Below, in pieces: positions 9,668 to 17,314 of a DNA stretch of 38,241 bases (the first letter of the stretch is position 1; each line of letters begins with the position of its first letter). A program made the position numbers and the translations under genes. Below the pieces are notes generated by a model. That model did not search any database. It saw only the letters and a program-made list of their open reading frames with translations, and was not told the origin of the DNA. Origin of the DNA: Planctomycetaceae bacterium (GTDB taxonomy: Bacteria > Planctomycetota > Planctomycetia > Pirellulales > UBA1268); the NCBI GenBank assembly GCA_902629495.1, contig CACORA010000018.1:1-38241 (forward strand), given 5' to 3'.

Positions 9668-12012
9668 TGGTTTTTCCAGATATTCCTGACATACCTCGGC
9701 CGTTGACAGCCCCAGGGTATCATGAGATCCCAAAAGTAACTGCCCGGACACTCGAGGGACTTGAGTGGATCCTAAAAACGGAATTGGAAAACCTCGGAGC
9801 GGTTGACTTCCGAGTTGGCCGACGAACGGTTGAGTTCTCTGCACCTCGGGGCCATGAAAGAGAAGTGCTCTATCGTTCTGTGCTTGAGAGTCGGACAGCC
9901 ATTCGTATTCTAGAACCACTTGGTCGTTTTCGTGTGGATTCTCCAGAAGCACTCTATGACGCAGTCAAGAATATTGACTGGGCTGAACAATGTGATCCGT
10001 CAGATTCTCTGCGAGTCGATGCCAGAATTCATGATACATTTCTTACGCATTCTTTATATGCGGCGCAAGTGGTAAAGGATGCGATTGTAGATCAGTTTAG
10101 AGAGCGATTTAGAAAGCGTCCCAGTGTCCAGCTTCGTGGAGCAACGCTTCGGCTTTCAATCCATTTAGTTGGTCATGTTGCAACTGTTTTTCGTGATGCT
10201 GCGGGACGTTCACTTCATCAACGAGGTTGGAGAGTAAAAAGTATTGATGCACCGTTGTCAGAACCATTGGCCGCAGGGGTTCTTGCTTGTGCCGGTTGGT
10301 GGCAACCACATGATTTGAGTCACAGGACCACACATCTTCTTGATCCATTTTGTGGATCAGGAACTTTTCTGATTGAGGCAGCTTCAATATCCGGGAAAAT
10401 AGCTCCTGGTTTGTGGCGTGCACGTGAACAAGGCCATGGTTTTTTTCGATTTAAGGATTTTGATCACGTTCTCGCAAATCGACTTGTTGATACATTGGAA
10501 AGTCGTGTTCAATGCCCCGATCATGTTTTTTATGGAAGCGACCTTGATCCTCAAGCAGTACTTGTTGCAAAAGCAAATGCGCAGGCAGCAGGAGTATTAG
10601 AGCGCATTGTTATTGAGCAAAAAAACTTTGAGGATGTTCGTTCGCAGGCTGCTTCGGGTTTCGTGGTTACGAATCCGCCGTATGGTGAACGACTCCCAGT
10701 ATCGCGTTCGGCTGCTTTATTTCGTCGGATTGGTGATTGGCTCGTGCATCAATGTGGAGGTTGGAACGCTGTGGTGCTGGCTGCTGACATATCAGCCGTG
10801 AAACATCTGGGACTTCGTCCATCATTTCGGTGTCCGTTGAAAAATGGACCAATTCAATGTCGTTTAACAGGGGTTGAAATCAGACGCCGAGTAGGTCGTG
10901 AAGAGAAGTTGACTATTGCGAAAGAATCAAGCGTTTGTGACAGTCAACGAGTACAGCATACAGAATGCAAACAGAGCGAAACCACGTTATCAGATGATAG
11001 AGCATCCTCAGTGGAGGCTGGCATAGGGTCAGCAGGACGACGTCAATCTCGTTCAATCGAACACCAGATAATAGATTTTCGGCGTAGGTTGGCTAAACGA
11101 TTTAAGCATCTTTCTAAGTGGGCGAGACGTCAGGAAATAGAAGCATTTCGACTCTATGACCGTGACATTCCAGAGATACCGTTAGTCATAGAAATATATG
11201 CAGGTTGGTTGCATGCAGCAGAATATGATCGTCCACATGGGCGGACGGACATAGAACATGATGTGTGGCTGTCAAGGATGATGGAAGCTGCCGCTGAAGA
11301 GCTAGGCATAGTACCAAGCCATGTATTTCTCAAGGCACGACGAAGGCAGCGTTTTGGGAATCAGTATGAAAAACTTCAGAGTCGCAAAGTGACTCATGGT
11401 GTGCGAGAAGGAGGGCTCGTGTTTGAAGTAAATCTCTCAGATTATCTTGATACAGGCCTCTTTTTAGATCACAGACAGACTCGAGCGATGATTCGATCCG
11501 AGGCAAAAGGCAAGCGTTTTTTGAATCTTTTTTCTTATACGGGAAGTTTTTCTGTGTACGCAGCTGCAGGAGGTGCGGCTGAAACAACCAGCGTTGATCT
11601 TTCTAATACGTATCTCGACTGGACTCGTACGAATCTGATCACAAACAGTTTTGTGGATACTGAAAAACACCGCCTCGTTCGTGATGATGTTCGTGATTTT
11701 CTGGAGTATCGTCAGTTGCGTGAAGAACCTCCGTTTGACTTGATCGTTGTGGATCCACCAACATTTTCTCGTTCGGCCAAAAGCACAAAAACATGGGAGG
11801 TCGAGCGTGATCATGCTGATTTGCTTGCCTCCGTGGCAAAGAACCTTGTTTCCAGTGGTGTTGTCTTTTTCTCAACAAATTATAAGCGGTTCCATTTTGA
11901 ACAGCATCGCATAGAGAATGATTACACAATTCGTGAAATCACAAGACAAACAATTCCAGAAGACTTTCGAAACCAAAGAATTCATCGTACATGGCGTCTG
12001 ATAAAAAAATAG
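9667..12012 (+). CDS. rlmL: Bifunctional 23S rRNA methyltransferase RlmKL
   Basis: The 781-residue protein fuses two methyltransferases as in E. coli RlmKL (about 700 residues). Residues about 20-190 hold a THUMP/ferredoxin-like RNA-binding region. The RlmL domain (about 195-400) has DPFCGSGT (226-233) for SAM and NPPYGERL (336-343), the N2-guanine catalytic motif. The RlmK domain (about 490-781) has 'FLNLFSYTGSFSVYAAAGGA' and VVDPPTFSRS. The products in E. coli are m2G2445 and m7G2069 of 23S rRNA. A polar linker of about 70 residues (about 405-475), rich in Ser, Glu and Arg, separates the halves and explains the extra length. The GTG start at 9667 overlaps the preceding stop by one base. Confidence 0.95.
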   Translation: MVFPDIPDIPRPLTAPGYHEIPKVTARTLEGLEWILKTELENLGAVDFRVGRRTVEFSAPRGHEREVLYRSVLESRTAIRILEPLGRFRVDSPEALYDAVKNIDWAEQCDPSDSLRVDARIHDTFLTHSLYAAQVVKDAIVDQFRERFRKRPSVQLRGATLRLSIHLVGHVATVFRDAAGRSLHQRGWRVKSIDAPLSEPLAAGVLACAGWWQPHDLSHRTTHLLDPFCGSGTFLIEAASISGKIAPGLWRAREQGHGFFRFKDFDHVLANRLVDTLESRVQCPDHVFYGSDLDPQAVLVAKANAQAAGVLERIVIEQKNFEDVRSQAASGFVVTNPPYGERLPVSRSAALFRRIGDWLVHQCGGWNAVVLAADISAVKHLGLRPSFRCPLKNGPIQCRLTGVEIRRRVGREEKLTIAKESSVCDSQRVQHTECKQSETTLSDDRASSVEAGIGSAGRRQSRSIEHQIIDFRRRLAKRFKHLSKWARRQEIEAFRLYDRDIPEIPLVIEIYAGWLHAAEYDRPHGRTDIEHDVWLSRMMEAAAEELGIVPSHVFLKARRRQRFGNQYEKLQSRKVTHGVREGGLVFEVNLSDYLDTGLFLDHRQTRAMIRSEAKGKRFLNLFSYTGSFSVYAAAGGAAETTSVDLSNTYLDWTRTNLITNSFVDTEKHRLVRDDVRDFLEYRQLREEPPFDLIVVDPPTFSRSAKSTKTWEVERDHADLLASVAKNLVSSGVVFFSTNYKRFHFEQHRIENDYTIREITRQTIPEDFRNQRIHRTWRLIKK

Positions 12013-12026
12013 ATAGATCCTGTCCT

Positions 12027-13271
12027 ATGGAAAGAACACCTCGATTACTCATGAAGTTAAGAGGAGTATGTGCATGTGTATTGATTATCGGTGTCAGTTG
12101 GTTGTGCATCAGTTGCCAATCATCCGATCCTCGAGTCATTCGAATTATTTCCAGCCTTCCAAGGACTGGAGTTGATAAACAGCAGGCAGACTTGATTGTT
12201 CGCGGTATTCGAATGGCAATTGAGGAGATTGAGGGACGGGTGGGAGTGTTCCGAGTTGAGTATCTCGATCTTGATAACTCAACTGCCGCTGCTGGTCAGT
12301 GGACGAGTGAAGCGGAGGCGGCAAATGCCCGTCGAGCTCTCCAGGACCCAAATGTGGTTGCATACATTGGAACCCTCAATTCTGGTGCGGCAAAAGTATC
12401 CATGCCAATCTTAAATTTTGGAGACCTTCTGATGGTGTCTCCTGCTGCAACTGCAGTGGGGCTTACAAAACCAGGTTTGGGTGAGCCAGTTGAGCCAAGT
12501 GTATATCGTCCAAAAGGTACCATCAATTTTGCTCGTGTTGTACCAGCAGACGATCTGCAAGGAACACTTTCAGCTGAGTGGGTAAAACGTCGAGGGTTTG
12601 AAACAGTCTATGTTCTCGATGATGGGCAGGTGTACGGTCGAGGTATTGCAGATTTATTTGCTGCCCGCTGCCGAGAAATTAATGTCAATGTTCTTGGGCA
12701 CGACTCTATTGATCCGAGAGCGCGTGAATTTAAGTCACTCATGACAAGCGTTAAGTCAACATCCCCCGAGCTTATCTATTTTGGGGGTTCTGTACAAAGC
12801 AAGGGAGGTCAACTTGCAAAAGATATGTCCAGCGCTGGAATTGACGTACCACTCTTAGTGCCCGATGGTTGCAAGTCAAAAGCATTCATTGATTCCGCTG
12901 GAGCCAATCTGTTGGAAGGCCGATGTTTCGTCACATTTGGTGGCTTGCCTCCTGAGCGACTTACAGGTAAGGGCGCAGCATTTGTCGAACGCTATCAGCA
13001 TTTGTACAGTGAACTCCCGGAAGGTTATGCAGTGTATGGTTATGAAGCTGCAAGAGTGGTTCTAGCTGCGGTTGAGGAAGTGGGCAGTAAAAATCGATCT
13101 CAAATAACGAAATCAGCGCTCAATATGGAAAACTTTGATGGAGCGCTTGGGGAATGGGAATTTGATGAAAATGGAGATACAACGCTCGATTCACTTTCAG
13201 TAAGCGTTGTGAGGGAGGGTCGCTTTGAGTTTATTGAGACCATTACATCGGATGAAGTGGATAGAGAGTAA
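12027..13271 (+). CDS. Branched-chain amino-acid-type ABC transporter substrate-binding lipoprotein (LivK-like)
   Basis: The ATG at 12027 gives 414 residues; an upstream start at 11991 would overlap rlmKL and put a charged leader before the signal peptide. A hydrophobic signal segment ends at CISC, a lipoprotein-like site. The mature part is a type I periplasmic-binding fold (Peripla_BP_6/LivJ-K): 'VRGIRMAIEEIEG', 'AYIGTLNSGAAKVSMPILNF', a long two-lobe body and 'YGYEAARVVLAAVEE' near the end. It should capture a small solute outside the membrane and deliver it to the LivH/LivM permeases encoded just downstream. Branched-chain amino acids, amides and urea are all possible; the sequence does not decide. 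Confidence 0.9.
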   Translation: MERTPRLLMKLRGVCACVLIIGVSWLCISCQSSDPRVIRIISSLPRTGVDKQQADLIVRGIRMAIEEIEGRVGVFRVEYLDLDNSTAAAGQWTSEAEAANARRALQDPNVVAYIGTLNSGAAKVSMPILNFGDLLMVSPAATAVGLTKPGLGEPVEPSVYRPKGTINFARVVPADDLQGTLSAEWVKRRGFETVYVLDDGQVYGRGIADLFAARCREINVNVLGHDSIDPRAREFKSLMTSVKSTSPELIYFGGSVQSKGGQLAKDMSSAGIDVPLLVPDGCKSKAFIDSAGANLLEGRCFVTFGGLPPERLTGKGAAFVERYQHLYSELPEGYAVYGYEAARVVLAAVEEVGSKNRSQITKSALNMENFDGALGEWEFDENGDTTLDSLSVSVVREGRFEFIETITSDEVDRE

Positions 13272-13306
13272 AAAAAGAGCAAAAGATATTCTGAGGAGAA
13301 AAAGCT

Positions 13307-14233
13307 GTGTCCATTCTGTTCTTGCTTCAGCAGTGTGTGATAGGGCTTACAAACGGATCTCTTATAGCACTTGTGGCTCTCGGTTACACAATGGTTTATG
13401 GAGTTCTTCGCTTCATTAATTTTGCGCACGGTGATTTGATCATGCTCAGTGCATGCCTTGCGCTTTCTCTTGTGGGTCCGATGGGCCTTGTTTCCACAGG
13501 ACAACCACCAAGCCTTGGAACATGGATTGGTATTTACGCACTTGTGATCTTTTGTGGTCTTTTCTGTGGATTGCTAAGCATGGTAGTTGATCTTTTGGTC
13601 TATCAGCCCTTGAGGAATGCTCCACCTCTTGCTCCCCTTGTTTCGGCCATTGGTGTATCCCTAATCGCAATGAATATAGGACTATTCTGGATTGGTGCTC
13701 CAGACAGATCATTTCCTCAGCCCTTACCTTCAGAAAACCTTCTTCGCTTTCAAGAAATTCAATTTACATGGAATGATTTACTTGTCGTGTTAGTGGTCAT
13801 GCCGTTGATTGCTCTCGCCATGGCCTTGATTCGTCTCACTCGCTTTGGGAAAGCCTTGCGAGCAGTGTCAGAAGATCGTACGGCAGCTGCACTCATAGGT
13901 GTCGATGTCAATAAGGTTATTAGGGCTACATTTTTCCTCAGTGGCTTTTTGGGAGGAGCAGCAAGTGTCGTGACAGGATTGTCAGCGAATACCATTAGCT
14001 ATCAGATGGGCTTCCAAACAGGATTTCTGGCAATTACAGCGTCAGTTCTTGGAGGCCTGGGAAGTCTGAGAGGAGCTGTCATTGGGAGTTTCGCGGTGGG
14101 CTTGGTTGGTGCACTTTCAACAGCCTATGTCGGAGAACGTTGGGCCAATGCGTTTGTCTTTATTGTTTTACTGATCGTGCTTGTTTTTCGTCCGGAAGGA
14201 TTGCTGGGACAACGTGCACGGGAGGTGTCCTGA
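13307..14233 (+). CDS. livH: LivH-type ABC transporter permease
   Basis: This is a 308-residue multi-helix permease. A GTG start at 13307 is preceded by a good ribosome site, GAGGAG at 13292-13297. 'GLTNGSLIALVALGYTMVYGVLRFINFAHGDLIML' character at the N-terminus is nearly diagnostic for LivH, and the cytoplasmic coupling loop with 'ASVLGGLGSLRGAVIGSF' is near the C-terminus (about 245-262). It forms half of the membrane channel with LivM. The stop overlaps the livM ATG by one base (TGATG), indicating translational coupling. Confidence 0.94.
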   Translation: MSILFLLQQCVIGLTNGSLIALVALGYTMVYGVLRFINFAHGDLIMLSACLALSLVGPMGLVSTGQPPSLGTWIGIYALVIFCGLFCGLLSMVVDLLVYQPLRNAPPLAPLVSAIGVSLIAMNIGLFWIGAPDRSFPQPLPSENLLRFQEIQFTWNDLLVVLVVMPLIALAMALIRLTRFGKALRAVSEDRTAAALIGVDVNKVIRATFFLSGFLGGAASVVTGLSANTISYQMGFQTGFLAITASVLGGLGSLRGAVIGSFAVGLVGALSTAYVGERWANAFVFIVLLIVLVFRPEGLLGQRAREVS

Positions 14234-15291
14234 TGTCTGATGTGAAAAACTGGTTTCGGGAACATTGGGAGATTTTTGCATTTGTTGCTCTTGCACTTGC
14301 TCCTTTTGGTGTGTCGTCACTTCGTGGTGCGTTAGGAGGCCAAGTCACGATTTTGTTCATATACTGCATTCTTGCATTAGGCTTGAATGTGATGGTTGGA
14401 TATACCGGACTTCTCCATCTAGGCATTGCTGCCTTCTTTGGAATAGGAGCGTATACCATGGCCATTCTCACGGTGCCACTATTCCCGTTTCAGATGGGTT
14501 GGTTAGCGGCAACTATTCTGAGTATTGCTGTTGCAGCAAGTATCGGTTTTGCTTTGGGTACACCGACCCTTCGGCTTCGTGGTGATACGTTAGCGGTTGT
14601 TACATTAGGTTTTGGTGAGTTTGTGACAGCTAGCCTTCGTAACCTTGAACAGGTTACTGGGGGTATGAAGGGTCTGAATCCTGTCCCCCCTCCGGGCGCG
14701 GGTGTCTCGATCATGAATATCGACCTTGGTACAGCCTTTGTTGTAGATCCGAGATGGTTTTACTTTCTTACACTCTCTGCTCTTGCTGGAGTTGTTTGGG
14801 CAATGAAGCGACTAGAAAATTCAAGATTGGGAAGAGCTTGGGTAGCCGTGCGTGAAGATGCTACAGCAGCAGCCTCTCTTGGAATCTCTGCCACTCAAAC
14901 AAAGCTATCTGCTTTTGCTATGTCAGCAGCTGTTGCGGCCTTAGCAGGCTGTCTATACGCCGCGATGTTGTCAACAACAGCTGATCCGAATGCATACAGT
15001 TTCAACCGTTCAATAATGATATTATGTGCTGTCATTCTTGGAGGGCTTGGAAGTGTCCTCGGAACATTAGTTGGGGTAACGATTCTTGTTGGTTTCGATA
15101 CCGTTATTCTTCCTTGGATAGACACACTTCTTCAGCAGCTCCTTAATCATTCTCCCGAAGGAGTTTTATCGTTTGGTGGGTGGAGACTAGCAATGGTGGG
15201 ACTTGTTCTCGTCATGGTGATGCGGTTTCGTCCGGAGGGATTGATACCTTCACGTCAGCTCGCAGCCGAACTCCGTGGAGGACAGCAGTGA
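14233..15291 (+). CDS. livM: LivM-type ABC transporter permease
   Basis: The ATG at 14233 gives 352 residues; a longer frame from 14140 would read back into livH and is rejected. 'YCILALGLNVMVGYTGLLHLG' and 'AFFGIGAYTMA' are hallmark LivM segments, and 'ILCAVILGGLGSVLGTLVG' is the coupling loop that touches the ATPase. The 'TLRLRGDTLAVVTLGFGEF' section is also conserved. It pairs with LivH. The stop overlaps the GTG start of the livG-like gene. Confidence 0.94.
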   Translation: MSDVKNWFREHWEIFAFVALALAPFGVSSLRGALGGQVTILFIYCILALGLNVMVGYTGLLHLGIAAFFGIGAYTMAILTVPLFPFQMGWLAATILSIAVAASIGFALGTPTLRLRGDTLAVVTLGFGEFVTASLRNLEQVTGGMKGLNPVPPPGAGVSIMNIDLGTAFVVDPRWFYFLTLSALAGVVWAMKRLENSRLGRAWVAVREDATAAASLGISATQTKLSAFAMSAAVAALAGCLYAAMLSTTADPNAYSFNRSIMILCAVILGGLGSVLGTLVGVTILVGFDTVILPWIDTLLQQLLNHSPEGVLSFGGWRLAMVGLVLVMVMRFRPEGLIPSRQLAAELRGGQQ

Positions 15292-16604
15292 AGTCAAAAC
15301 TCTCTGCAAAGGCATCAGATATTCCTATTCTGGATATTGATCGAGTATCAATGCGTTTTGGTGGTCTTGTTGCAGTGACCGACCTTGATCTCGATGTTTC
15401 TGATGGACAGTTCGTTGTATTAGCTGGCTCGGAAGGAGCAGGAAAAACAACTGTTTGTGACTGCATCAGCGGTGAATGTGAGCCAACAAATGGTTCCGTA
15501 CGTTTTCGAGGACGAAGGCTTACTCGGTCTTTTGGTCCAGGTGTTTTCTGGATGGCAATAAGCATCGGATTGATTACTGGATTATTAGTAGCAGCAGCAG
15601 CAGTGGATATAGATCGGTTATGGTTAGCAGTTGTTAGGCGGGGTATGGTTTTCGATAGATCATTTACTTTTGATTCCGCACGTCATCGCCTAAGAAGTTA
15701 TTTTCGTGCCGAATTAGCCTTGGATCGATTAGCAGGAAAATGGCGAGTGGTCAGTGCAGACGGCCGAGATGTTCTTGTGGTATGTGATGATTTTGAAGAA
15801 GCAAAGTCCCTAAAAAATCAATTACAAGCTGCTGTAACCGCACGCCGCATCGGTCCGAGTACAGTACCAAATACATCGGATATGGCAGATGCTGCTGAGC
15901 CATCACAGCGACAGCCTCCCATCCCAGATGACACACTCAATCGTCTAGCTGCTGGAAAATCTCGCATTCGTATTCGTGGTTGGTCAGCTCTTTTGGTAGG
16001 TTGGATTATTGGAGCAACTGGTGTCATTGTAATCTGGAGTCGTAGTCGAGGTTCACCGCATATTGCTGCACGTGCAGGAATAGCCCGCACATTTCAAAAC
16101 CCTCGATTATTTGAAAATATGACCGTTCGAGAGAACGTACTTGTTGCCCTTGACCGGATGATTCCGGGTGGTTCCATCGCACTTTTACTTCGAACACCTG
16201 CGAACCATCGTGGAGAACAGCATGCGCACATAAAGGCAAATAAAATACTCAAATTTGTGGGTCTCGGTTCGATGGCAGATCACTTGGCTTGTGATACAAG
16301 TCTTCTTGATCGTAAACGTTTGGAAATTGCACGGGCTTTGGCTACTGGTGCAGATCTCATTTTACTGGATGAGCCAATGGCCGGTCTTGATGAAAAGGGT
16401 GTTGCTGTTGTTATGGAGCTGCTTCACCGCATGAAGGATCAAGGACTTACCTTGCTGATGACAAGTGGTAGTTTGAGTTTCCCAAGTGATATTAGTGATA
16501 AAGTGGTTGTGCTTGATCGAGGGGTGAAAATAGCTGAGGGTGATCTCACAAATGTTCGCCATGACTTGCGAGTAAAAAAACGTCCTGTAACAAGTTTGCT
16601 TTAG
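15288..16604 (+). CDS. LivG-like ABC ATPase with inserted membrane-spanning domain
   Basis: Translation starts at the GTG at 15288, overlapping the livM stop (GTGA) with GGAGG about 7 bases upstream, giving 438 residues against about 255 for ordinary LivG. Residues 12-80 match LivG, with Walker A GSEGAGKT (47-54). At FRGRRLTR the protein departs from the family and re-joins it at ARAGIARTFQNPRLF (261-275), whose Gln270 is the Q-loop. The intervening 175 residues hold a helix at about 85-106, a soluble part of about 120 residues, and a second helix at about 231-250. Walker B LILLDEP (357-363) is intact, but the LSxGQ signature reads TSLLDRK (337-343) and the H-loop His is Gly394. So it probably binds ATP, while normal hydrolysis is doubtful. 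It shares the operon with livK-H-M-F. Confidence 0.88.
   Translation: MKSKLSAKASDIPILDIDRVSMRFGGLVAVTDLDLDVSDGQFVVLAGSEGAGKTTVCDCISGECEPTNGSVRFRGRRLTRSFGPGVFWMAISIGLITGLLVAAAAVDIDRLWLAVVRRGMVFDRSFTFDSARHRLRSYFRAELALDRLAGKWRVVSADGRDVLVVCDDFEEAKSLKNQLQAAVTARRIGPSTVPNTSDMADAAEPSQRQPPIPDDTLNRLAAGKSRIRIRGWSALLVGWIIGATGVIVIWSRSRGSPHIAARAGIARTFQNPRLFENMTVRENVLVALDRMIPGGSIALLLRTPANHRGEQHAHIKANKILKFVGLGSMADHLACDTSLLDRKRLEIARALATGADLILLDEPMAGLDEKGVAVVMELLHRMKDQGLTLLMTSGSLSFPSDISDKVVVLDRGVKIAEGDLTNVRHDLRVKKRPVTSLL
15528..16052 (+). other. Inserted two-helix domain within the LivG-like ATPase
   Basis: These bases encode residues about 81-255 of the LivG-like protein, absent from ordinary LivG. The layout is a membrane helix (about 85-106), an Arg-rich stretch with several aromatic residues, a compact section beginning GKWRVVSADGR (about 150-160) and running through DDFEEAKSLKNQL (167-179), a Pro/Ser-rich linker (about 186-220), and a second helix (about 231-250). 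The frame is open throughout and no flanking repeats were seen, so this is not an obvious recent insertion. The section with W-VV-DGR followed by an acidic helix resembles small unclassified domains of the 'W-V-V-DGR-V' kind, but I do not recognise the family. Confidence 0.8.
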
Positions 16605-16614
16605 GGAGAATCGC

Positions 16615-17274
16615 ATGCCGTTACTTGTCGTGAATCAGGTGAATGTTTCTTTTGGACCAATCGCCAAGGTGATCAACGCTTCTTTTGAGGTGGCTGAGGG
16701 AGAATCAGTGTTGATTACTGGTAAAAGCGGTGCCGGTAAAACGTCACTCATGCTTGCAATACTTGGTGTTGTGCCGATCCAGTCTGGTGACATCTATTAC
16801 CGTCGCCGTGCGCTGGTAGGCTTAATGCCACATGAGATTATCCGATTAGGTATTGGTTTTTGTTCTGAAAAACGAAACCTTTTCTCACGTATGAGTGTTA
16901 AAGAAAACTTGGAGTTAGGAGGATATACCCAGCGTGATCGCTGGCAATTGCGTCGCGATATTGCCGAGGTGTGCGAACTGTTTCCTTCACTTGGTGCTCA
17001 AATGCAGTCCAAAGTTACCGAACTTGCTGGAGAAGAGCAGCAGATGCTCGCGATCGCCCGGGCGTTCGTGAGTCGTCCTCGACTGTTGTTGCTTGATGAA
17101 CCGCTGAGATGTTTGTCTCATTCGAGAGTGCATCAACTTGTTGAGGTAATCGCAGCATTTACAAGGAGAGGAATAAGCAGTGTCATCGTTGAGCAAAATG
17201 TCAGTCCCGTTTTTTCTCAGTCACGAGGTTGGGTTATGGAACAAGGAAGCCTGAGGCAATACGAGGCAGTATAA
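16615..17274 (+). CDS. livF: LivF-type ABC transporter ATPase with altered signature motif
   Basis: This 219-residue protein is slightly short for LivF (about 235). Walker A is GKSGAGKT (36-43), and 'RMSVKENLELGG' (92-103) is strongly LivF-like. Walker B is LLLLDEP (157-163), and VEQN (192-195) is the usual LivF replacement of the H-loop. The signature, LSGGEQQM in ordinary LivF, reads LAGEEQQM (137-144), so its second Gly is Glu. The D-loop, normally SLGLAP, reads LRCLSHS. These are unusual at positions that contact ATP across the dimer and may reflect co-evolution with the odd LivG partner. The gene starts 10 bp after livG, with AGGGAGA upstream of the ATG. It is convergent with recQ. Confidence 0.9.
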   Translation: MPLLVVNQVNVSFGPIAKVINASFEVAEGESVLITGKSGAGKTSLMLAILGVVPIQSGDIYYRRRALVGLMPHEIIRLGIGFCSEKRNLFSRMSVKENLELGGYTQRDRWQLRRDIAEVCELFPSLGAQMQSKVTELAGEEQQMLAIARAFVSRPRLLLLDEPLRCLSHSRVHQLVEVIAAFTRRGISSVIVEQNVSPVFSQSRGWVMEQGSLRQYEAV

Positions 17275-17314
17275 TCGGCACCCCTCAGTCACAATAATCG
17301 TGGCCGACAGTGAA

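Noticed and set aside
14140..14232. Longer N-terminus for livM
   Set aside because: It would read backwards through the end of livH in another frame; the TGATG overlap at 14233 gives the family N-terminus.
15180..15287. Longer N-terminus for the LivG-like gene
   Set aside because: The extra 36 residues are the livM 3' end in another frame; GTG at 15288 has GGAGG upstream and the standard N-terminus.
15528..16052. Insertion in livG as an intein or mobile element
   Set aside because: No intein splice motifs (terminal Cys/Ser, block G His-Asn), no flanking repeats and no transposase-like sequence were seen; the membrane helices argue for a domain.
17275..17314. Terminator hairpin between livF and recQ
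   Set aside because: TCGGC and GCCGA can pair only as 5 bp across a loop of more than 20 bases, with no T run.
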